Positions 56,622 through 64,000 of a stretch of 64,000 nucleotides of DNA are shown here, piece by piece. This stretch comes from Gonapodya prolifera JEL478 (Eukaryota; Monoblepharomycota; Monoblepharidomycetes; Monoblepharidales; Gonapodyaceae). The notes under the pieces were generated by a model, which did no database searches, had not been told where the DNA came from, and saw only the letters and a program-made list of their open reading frames with translations. The stretch lies in NCBI GenBank assembly GCA_001574975.1, contig KQ965735.1, positions 619,479-683,478 of the forward strand, written 5' to 3'. Positions within the stretch are counted from its first letter, which is position 1. Every line of letters starts with the position of its first letter. The translations under genes were made by a program, and so were the position numbers.

Positions 56622-58251
56622 ATGGGTGGCTGTCTTTCTCGGGAAGAAGACCTCGACGATGGGGCGGATTTTCCCCGCAGAGGATACGACGCCGACGAGC
56701 CCACTCTCACGGAAAACTTCACTCCTGTGGGACCTTCCTTCATGGCGACCCCCAAATCGCCGATACCCGGAACTCCCGTACCCATGTCGCCTCTTGTACC
56801 CGTCTCCAACACATCCACTGCGAACCCACCACCACCACAACACCTTGTATTCGCGCGACTCACCAAAGAGCTAGGGTATGATCCCGCTACAGTGTCCAAG
56901 GCCTTCAAAGCCCTGCAACTCCACGAAATCCCCATCACCGTCGAAACCGCCGTGTCGTATATTTCCGGCGAGGCTGACCTGGACAACGACAATTCCGTCT
57001 CGGCGCTTTCCCCCATCCCTAACGCCCAGTTTGTCGCTGCCCGAGAGGCTACAGGCCAACAACCCGACCGACTTTCCCCCAACCTCTTCCCACCCCGGCC
57101 CGGTGGTCAGCTGACGCCCTTCCAGCAGCAATGGGAGCTCCCCGACCCCAAAGTTGTCCCCAACGCTCACCTTATCATCCAAGATACGCCGCAACCCTTG
57201 GACGTCGTTGCGGACCTCCTGCGTAACATGGGGTACGACCGGGAATTCTCTGTCGAGACTGCGCGGACAGAAGCACCGCAGAGAGAGTTGTGGTCGGTCT
57301 CGGACCTGCTCGGGATGGTCATACATCGGCAGGCGCGGTTGAAGGCCGAGGCGGCCAACGTTGCCAGCGGGACTCCCGTTGCGAATGGGTCGCCCTCCAC
57401 TGTGAGAATCTCGACCATTTTTCCCTCTTCGCGTTCTATTTCCACCGACTCAAACCACCTCGTCTTCCCGACCACTATTGGTGTCTCCACAACCTTGCTC
57501 TTCAGGCATCTCCCGGCCCACCTCAACGCACATCCTCGGCCGCTCCTGCTCCTGCTGTTGCCCCATCAACCCCACCCCACCCCACGAACCCGCTCTCCCC
57601 GCCGCCCACCGCGCCGTCTACGCCCAACTACCTCCCCCCACATGCAGCCACTGCCCCGCCCGTACGCACCCACTCCAACTTCTCCCTCGGATCCGGCACG
57701 GGTTCCGAAGGCGGACTCGACACGCAGCCGCTCATGGGCCGCGATGGGATGGTGTTTGCGATGCAGGCTCCGGGACCCCAAGGGCAGGCGCAGGCACAAG
57801 CACAGGCCGCGAAGGACGAGACACCATTGAGCCCGTTGGCGGCCGCGGGGGAGGAGGATTGTAAAGTGTGCTTTTCGAATAAGGTGCGTGTGAGCGAAAA
57901 CGTCTGTGGGGGGAAGGTGGCCGGATGGAGTGCGGGCGGCGAGGGTTGGGGAGGGGACGGGGGTGGTAGTAACGCTTTCACAAGGGGTTGTGTTGGCGTT
58001 CCACAAATGCAGATGAGAAACGGAGTTGACCATGCACGATGGCCCTTGACGTCGGACACCTCTTCCCCAAGCAAGTCGTACTCACAACCCCTCTACTCTT
58101 CCCCCCACTCCAGGTCGATTCCGTCCTCGTGCCGTGTGGTCACGCAGTCCTCTGCCACGCATGCGCCGCAAAGGTCCAGTACGAGGGCATTGGATGCCCC
58201 GTGTGCCGGGCGAAGGTGTCTATGGCGGTCAAAGTGAAGGGGGCGGAGTGA
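56622..58251 (+). CDS. Probably myristoylated RING-finger ubiquitin ligase
   Basis: Three exons in phase: 56622-57401, 57506-57883, 58114-58251; 431 aa. The start MGGCLSREED is a typical N-myristoylation signal (Gly2) with a neighbouring Cys4 suited to palmitoylation, predicting attachment to membranes. A helical segment at about residues 87-125 (HLVFARLTKELGYDPATVSK, then AVSYISGE) resembles a UBA or similar ubiquitin-binding helix bundle, and a second DVVADLLRNMGYDREF helix may repeat it. A long Pro/Ala/Gln-rich linker with QAQAQAQA leads to a C-terminal RING: DCKVCFSNKVDSVLVPCGHA, VLCHACAAKV, GCPVCRAKV, split between CxxC and the rest by intron 2. This C-terminal type is seen in MUL1, LRSAM1 and IAP-like ligases. 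Substrate unknown. Confidence 0.85.
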
Positions 58252-59014
58252 ATAGAGGAGGTACGCATTCTTGGTGGTGGACGCCGTCCTGGTGGTGGCT
58301 TTACCTTTGAATTGGGCGTTGGAATACTGCTATAAGGAGGGGCTGCACACGTGTCTTTTTTGGTGTCTAGCTAGCTGCTGTGAGCGTGTTACATGAGAGG
58401 GCGGGGACCGTTGCGTTTGTTTTGCTTGCTACGATACTTTAGTTGCACTGGCTTTACTTTGACCGGAAAGAATATATACGGTACGGATGCCCTTGTGAAT
58501 GTGGTCTTTGGTGCACTTCGAAGCACTAATTGATTCGTGTAAAACCCCTTGCAAATGGTCGGCCCAGGATATTTATCGCCGGTGAACTCAAAAAAAAAGA
58601 AGCATTACATCGCCCACGAGGATCTCCTCGATTTCCCTCTTTCGGTGGTGGTGAATCTCGTCCCAGCGCCATGAAATACCCCGACAGATGATGAGGCAGC
58701 ACAAAAGGCAGGCAGTCCATGCCACATCAAGTGATAAAAGGTGGCTCAGATTTCATCTAAGGAACCCCATCATCGAGTAGTGCCTCCGTTGGTGAAGGTA
58801 GAGTCAATCGAAGTCCGCATCCTACTCATCTGATGTCCAATCGCTCCTATCAAGGCCGATCGATCCTGAGTGTCACCCATCTCATCTACTTTTCGAAATC
58901 CTCGATCACTCAATCGTCTTGATTCGCTTTCAAGAGTCGATCAAGTACGTGGATGAATCCCCCTTGCACCCTTGTGAACTCAGTGTGGTTGGGTTCGATC
59001 ACACCCTTTCAGCG
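58252..59014. other. Intergenic, no gene seen
   Basis: About 760 bp between two plus-strand genes. No supported coding or RNA feature. Confidence 0.55.
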
Positions 59015-59997
59015 ATGTCTATCGTCTACAATGCCGCAGGGCAGGTCCTCATCCCTCCCTGGGGTCAGCTTCCATGTCAGGGTCATGCAGGCAGTGTAGA
59101 CGTTGTGCCTCAGCACGGTGCTCATCTCCAACAAGCGTGTGACGCTGCAGAAATGGCCAACAAAGGTCGCACTCTTATCTTGGTCGGGAATTGTTCTATA
59201 TCATCTTACGATCGCCTATTTGAGGGTGTTCCCACCACTGATGTACCTCTACGGCATCGCTGGGGCTTGTGTCTCGGCTTACCTTGTCGTTACCGAACCC
59301 GGGGGTGCAAACGTTGAAGGGTATTAAGGGAGCATCGTCTTCAAGAACTCGCAGCGATGGATCCGGTTTGCTCTATACGGCTGGATTGGGACAATCGTTC
59401 TGCTTGTTGTCGAGAGCAATATCTGCCTCGTGGTGATGTATGTCTTGTTCTCGGGTGAGTGGCCTCTTTCACACGTTTTTCGGGGATGTTTGCAAAGTCG
59501 AACCTTATGCGATTGAATTCGCACATTTCATATTTGCTCCAGGAGGATCCGACCTAGCCCCAAACCCTTGGCAAGACGACAGCAACTATCTTCTGTTCAT
59601 TTCACTCTACATGCGGGCAGCTTTCTGCGCCGTCGTGGCTACGGTTCTCCATATTCAGTCCAAGAACCTCGAAGGATCGGCCTTCTCCTCTGTCTCAAGC
59701 GTATCTACGGAACCGCTATCACGCAAACCTCCCTTTGCCGCGATCCTCACTATCGGTATCTCGCCACCAGCTAATCAAGACACGTGGTACAGTCCCCTCT
59801 GGGTTCATCCCGTCATTATCACGACGAATTATATCTACGCGTACTCCGCATTACAAGGATATGATGAGGGGAAAAGCGGTGGGGGAGGTTCAACTACTTC
59901 GGGCAAGCAGAGCACCAACGCAGCAAATGAGTTGTCGAAGAAAGGGTTGGTGGGCGCTGTGAAGTCAGCAGCCGGTCGTTCAACCAATGGGGTGTAG
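59015..59997 (+). CDS. Polytopic membrane protein of unknown function, interrupted by an in-frame stop
   Basis: Tentative exon 1 from ATG 59015 (MSIVYNAAGQVLIPPW). A second exon after the TGTAG acceptor (59096-59100) reads TLCLSTVLISNKRVTLQKWP, spans LLSWSGIVLYHLTIAYL and LYGIAGACVSAYLVV, then TEPGGANVEGY and a TAA at 59325-59327. Without frame change the next codons give GSIVFKNSQRWIRFALYGWI, GTIVLLVVESNICLVVMYVL, and a good donor at 59453. The last exon (59543-59997, in phase) has LAPNPWQDDSNYLLFISLYM, RAAFCAVVATVLHI, WVHPVIITTNYIYAYSAL and a Ser/Gly-rich tail. So the TAA splits an otherwise continuous protein of at least six spans. A 33-bp in-phase intron (donor GTTGAAG, acceptor TTCAAG, 59314-59346) could remove it but would be unusually short. 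No family recognised. Confidence 0.6.
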
Positions 59998-60231
59998 TGC
60001 GGTCCAAAAACAAGACTGCTAGTGAAAGCGAACGGGATGTGAGAACTCATCAGTATCGTGTAAGAATAAAATGATACCATCAATCGTGTCAAGACCGTGT
60101 CCCTCCCACAGACAGATGATGTGACCGCAGTATTCGAGGACGTGCCTGCAAGCCCGCGCGAACGACAGCGCGAAAAGCCGAGACGGTGACGAAGGCGGCA
60201 ACCGAGTTTTCGCGAATCGTACTCCCGGGGG

Positions 60232-62179
60232 ATGGCAGGCGAAGCAATGCGCGTCCAATCCGCGCTAAGCTCCGACAGCAACCCTCCCGAACTCAACGAC
60301 ACTTCAATCGCCGGCTCGTTCGCAAGGATTGTGACTCCGCCTCAGCTGGCGGACACTCCGCTGCTGCAGCTTTTGATCCCTCCGGAGTATGCTCCGACGT
60401 TTTGGAGGTAGGTTCAGTCGACGCTTTCCCTCGAGGCTGCCCCAATGCGAATCTTTTCGTCTCATGTCCTGCCGCAACATCTATTCTTCTTCCATCTGTC
60501 TTCACCATGTCACCCCTGGACGATTGAACTTTCAGTGTCGTCCATAACAACCGTACCGCGGTAGCCGCGACAGCTTCCGCCCTCGTGGGCGTGGCCGTAG
60601 GGTACCCTTTCGACTCAATCAAAACGAGGATGCAGACGGCGGACTACCCTTCCATGCGGGCGTGTGTCAAGGACACCTACAAAACGGAAGGGCTGGGAGG
60701 GTTTTACAGAGGATGTCTCCCCACAATTGCCATCGTCGCGGTAAGTTGGAATTGGCTAGCGATTAAGCACCAGAGCTGTGGATAGGAGCGTGTGATTAAT
60801 GACAGCGAAGGACTGGGCGAACGGAAACTGTAGATTGGAAATGCTCAGCTCCAGAAGTGAAAGTCTGACCCGAAGAGAAGGATTCGTAATGCTACCGTGC
60901 ATGCTAGCCTCGCACGCTTTGCGATTGCTCCTGCTGAACTGACGTGGCCCACCTTCAGTTCCTCCGCTCTCTCACATTCAAAACCTACCACACCTCCCGC
61001 AAACTCGTCCTTCACAACGTTTTCCCACACCCATCCGACAACAACCTACCCTCGGAAGACATTCCCGTCGGCCCTACCTGGACGGCCAAGCGGACGTACG
61101 CCCAGCTGGCTGCCACGACGGCCATCGCGGGCGCTACCGCTGGAACCGTGCAGAGCATGGTAAACGCCCCACTGGAACTGGTCAAAATTGCGCGACAGCT
61201 GGAGCGGATGCTGAGATTGGAGGAAGAGGCCAGGCGGAAGGTCATGCAGAAGGCGTTCGAGAGCGCAAGATTGACGGTTGGGGCAGAAGCCGCGGGACTC
61301 GGCACGGCGGCAGCAGCGGCATCGGCGGTAGGGGTCGCTGGTGTGGCTGGAGCGGCTGGCGCTACAACTGGCCCCGCTGCACCTCCCACGAAACCTCCTC
61401 CCGTCCGACCCATCCCCACGACTACCACCCTCTCACCTAACCCCGTCACGACTGGCACCGCGCTTCGATCCATGACGACACTTGCGGGTCGGACTGCGGT
61501 GCCGAATGGACACTCTCCGATTACTGCACCCGGTAATGCCGCACTTGCAGCCGCGTCTCGACCTCCCCCGACCGCGCCACGACCGCCGTCCCACCTTCGT
61601 CCATTCTCGACATCCCCTCAGACTCTGCAGGCCGCCCCGCTCCCCAAACCGCCGCAAGCCACCTTCCTCACCCGTATTCTCACCCCGGACTCCAGTCTTG
61701 GTGCGGGATACCGGATCGCGCGCCTTCGTGGAGTCCGCGCACTCTACACCGGAGTGGGTCTCCACACACTCCGCGACTTCTTCGGCACGTCCATCTACTG
61801 GCTCACGTACGAGTCCCTCAAGCACGCCGCGGGACTCTACGAACTTTCCGGGCCCTGGGTCCACATGGTCGCGGGTGGGTCTGCGGGCGCGGTCAGCTGG
61901 CTGGTCACATTCCCCGTGGACCTTGTGAAGAGCGTTGTGCAGAAGGAGGCCCTGGTGGGTATGAGCGGGAGCGACCGGCAGTGGCGGGAGAGGGCTACGG
62001 CGCGAGAGGTGGCGACGCGGGTGTGGCGGAGAGGTGGTTGGCGGGCGCTGTACAATGGAGTTGGCGCGACCGTGGTGAGAGCAATTCCGATCCACAGTTT
62101 GACGTTCCTGGTGTACGAGGCGGCGCTGAAGTGGACGACAGAACAGTATTCGAAGGCAACGTTGATGCTTATAGAATAG
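60232..62179 (+). CDS. Mitochondrial carrier (SLC25) with a long low-complexity insert
   Basis: Three exons in phase: 60232-60407, 60536-60740, 60959-62179; 533 aa, far above the usual ~300. The three repeat signatures are present: GYPFDSIKTRMQTADYPSM with GLGGFYRGCLPTIAIVA, NAPLELVKIARQLERM, and FPVDLVKSVVQKEALVG with GWRALYNGVGATVVRA. Repeat 2 continues at GVRALYTGVGLHTLRDFFG after an insert of about 140 residues (about 61240-61690) rich in Ala, Pro and Thr, lying on the matrix loop of that repeat. The second repeat closes with SIYWLTYESLKH. The PF(D)xxK pattern and RMQ are close to the amino-acid/acyl-carnitine group (SLC25A29/45-like), but substrate is not determined. A hydrophilic N-terminal ~55 residues is also unusual. 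Confidence 0.85.
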
Positions 62180-62501
62180 AGTACATGAAAGACATGGGGA
62201 GGAGGGGAGAGTTTCTTAGATGGAGCGAACATTTGTAAATGTGATGCGCATTTATTTGGGCCATGACGGTCATGTATGTACGTAACATGTGGATGTGAGG
62301 TGTTCACTCATGACAGAAACGCGCTCGTCCGATGGACAGTAAAAAATGGCCACAAACATTTCAAAGGCATTGACATGTGTGCATTATAAAACAATTGAGT
62401 TTTTACAAGAGTTTGTCACTGTAACTAAGGTCGAGTCTATATTTCCATCCAAGGAATCCAACAGCGTCAGCGTCGACCGGCTTAGACTACCGAAAGGTCG
62501 T

Positions 62502-62955
62502 TTACTTGCTGCCGCAAGTGCAAGCCTTTCCGCTCGCGGTGCATTGGCAGGCTGGGAGTGGGAAGGAGGGAGAGCAAGGCATCAGACAAGTTGGACGACG
62601 GACGAGAACGGACGACGAGAGAAGGCGATCCAAGGTTTCCGGAATGGTGACGAAGGTCACGTTCTCTTCATCGAGACTGTCCTTCTTCCCATGTCCGAGC
62701 CTCTCTGATCCCCGCTGGCGTCGCTTCCCTAATAAGAAGAGACTCACCAGCGCCGCACGAGCAGGAGTGAGTGGTCGTCTGAGGAGGAGGGGGCGCGGGA
62801 GTGACGTTGCACTTGCAGCCACCCTTGGAGGCGCAGTCGCAGGCTGGGAGTGCGATTGGGAATGAGGGCATGGACGTGTGTTGATCAGCAATCGGCGCCG
62901 CGAGGGCACGAGAGACACATCGGGAAGACTCACAAGGAGTGCAGTTGCAGGGCAT
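62502..62955 (-). CDS. Metallothionein-like Cys-rich protein (three small exons)
   Basis: Predicted 55-residue metal-binding protein from three tiny exons, 62955-62934, 62843-62748 and 62551-62502, with GTGAGT donors, CTCCCAG or matching acceptors, and consistent phases. The protein has 12 Cys (22%), all in six C-x-C motifs: PCNC, SCDC, GCKC, SCSC, ACQC, ACTC. The first three lie before and the last three after a Cys-free linker VTPAPPPPQTTTH, so two metal clusters of six Cys each are suggested. No aromatic residues. Start is the only ATG of exon 1; it ends GKACTCGSK and TAA. Both acceptors share the string CTCCCAGCCTGC, so exons 2 and 3 may have arisen by duplication. Metallothioneins buffer Cu and Zn and detoxify Cd; metal preference cannot be inferred here. 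Confidence 0.85.
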
Positions 62956-64000
62956 TTGCGAGAGATTTGATTAGCGGTTTGGATATGAAGTCTGTTGTGG
63001 GGAATGTCTGTTTTGCAAGGCTTTTATGACTCGTGAGTGGTTTTTGCCGTGCGTTCATTTCGCCCCCCACTCGAGCAAATTTCGCCCCTCGCGTACTTTG
63101 CCGCCGGCTTCCAATGCCTTCTACGCGACTACACCTCTCCTTCGGCCGCTAAACAAATTTGGGCCGCGCTGAAACCTCAACAAGGTTCGTTCTGCGGTAT
63201 TTAGATACTCGGTATCCACCAACAACAAAGAGTTCTTGACCAAGCTCTCGCAATGATGAAATTTGCTGGGCTGGTGACACCCCAACCTACCATTCTCAGA
63301 GTCCACAGCAGAAGATTGTTGTATACGCTCGAAATTAAGGAATCCAGACCTGCCAAATGCTTTGATATTCTGTGATGCATTGGTCGGAATCTGGTCGTTC
63401 CAAGTAAGCAAGTTATCGGAAGAACAGTTGATAACGAACGAAGCTCCAGTGTGGAGGTCCCCGTTACTCGGGGGAAAGCTTCTGCTCCCGGTCGGAATCA
63501 CGCCTATCTAGGTCAGTAAATACCCCGCCGCGCTTCCGGGTCCTCCATAAGGTTAGCATTGCTGGCAATGGTGCGAGAAATGCGAAAAAGGGGGAACGAG
63601 CTTGCAAGCAAAGAAACTGTGCCACACTTGAAAGTTCAACCCTGAAGCGAGGGAGACGTCTCTTACAACTCGTTGTATCCAGGAAAGACTGCGTGGGATC
63701 ATCCGCAGAGGCGACGTGGTGACCAAGTATCCGGACGTGAGGCGAATCAAGGCGAGGAGGTCCAGGACTTCAGGGTGCTTCGACCTTCGCGTTCTTCGCT
63801 GGGTCCTGTGAGTCACAGAAAAGAGCAGCGGATTGACCGTCCGGACGTAGAGTGGCTGTGTGTCTGCCTGACCTGCGCTGGAAGCTTAAGCAATGGTGGG
63901 TCTCGAATCAGCAGAAGGCCTGGCGGAGTCGACTGTCTCGCTGACCTGCGCTTTCCTACCTTACCGTTTGACGCCTTCCGTCGTTGGCGCTTTGACGATT
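62956..64000. other. Right end, no supported gene
   Basis: A minus-strand frame at 63501-63121 (126 codons, Asn/Ser-rich) and one at 63816-63553 (87 codons) are open, but neither resembles a known protein nor shows clear splice partners. CTGACCTGCGCT occurs twice near 63870 and 63942. A gene continuing beyond the window edge cannot be excluded. Confidence 0.45.

Noticed and set aside
61433-62095. A 220-codon minus-strand frame across the mitochondrial carrier
   Set aside because: It is antisense to an exon with three SLC25 signatures and itself shows no family motif.

Overview
The window is nuclear DNA of a fungus, most likely a flagellated (zoosporic, chytrid-like) one. About 33 protein-coding genes lie on both strands, roughly one per 1.9 kb. 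Nearly all are split by short introns (mostly 50-200 bp) with GTRNGT donors and a nearby pyrimidine-AG acceptor. The fungal side is shown by MTD1, a Cdc4/Pop1-type F-box WD40 protein, COQ10, a DHA1-type drug transporter and GPI-anchored fasciclin proteins. The flagellar side is shown by an axonemal dynein light chain 1 (DNAL1) and a CDK20/CCRK kinase, both tied to cilia in other eukaryotes. The lineage is inference from gene content.

Layout. 0-6 kb: last exon of a Cdc4-like protein, SMG9 (nonsense-mediated decay) and a degenerate RBR-type ubiquitin ligase. 6-14 kb: COQ10, a membrane-anchored GH26-type glycosidase, a ketopantoate reductase and MTD1. 13.8-17 kb: a fasciclin gene and a truncated copy of its promoter and signal peptide, separated by about 1.1 kb of unassigned DNA. 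17-30.7 kb: CDK20, a LOG-family hydrolase (divergent, 101 bp apart), a foldback repeat cluster, an NmrA-like protein, DNAJC8, METTL2, a second fasciclin gene and a 12-exon gene joining seven membrane spans to an RGS domain. 31-40 kb: mitochondrial beta-carbonic anhydrase, a RING-H2 membrane protein, an OAC1-like carrier and an ankyrin/coiled-coil protein, all on the minus strand. 40-51 kb: a repeat family around a ubiquitin-like gene, an HSL-type esterase, a second ankyrin-like protein, two F-box proteins and an unrecognised membrane protein. 51-64 kb: MFS transporter, DNAL1, a probably myristoylated RING protein, a membrane protein interrupted by a stop, a mitochondrial carrier and a tiny three-exon metallothionein.

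There is no operon-like logic. Themes recur: ubiquitin signalling (Cdc4-like, RBR, two RING proteins, two F-box proteins, a ubiquitin-like protein), mitochondrial import and metabolism (COQ10, carbonic anhydrase, two SLC25 carriers), one-carbon and pantothenate metabolism, and flagellar biology. Most splice models below were checked by hand for reading-phase agreement across every junction; exceptions are stated. No tRNA, rRNA or CRISPR array was seen.
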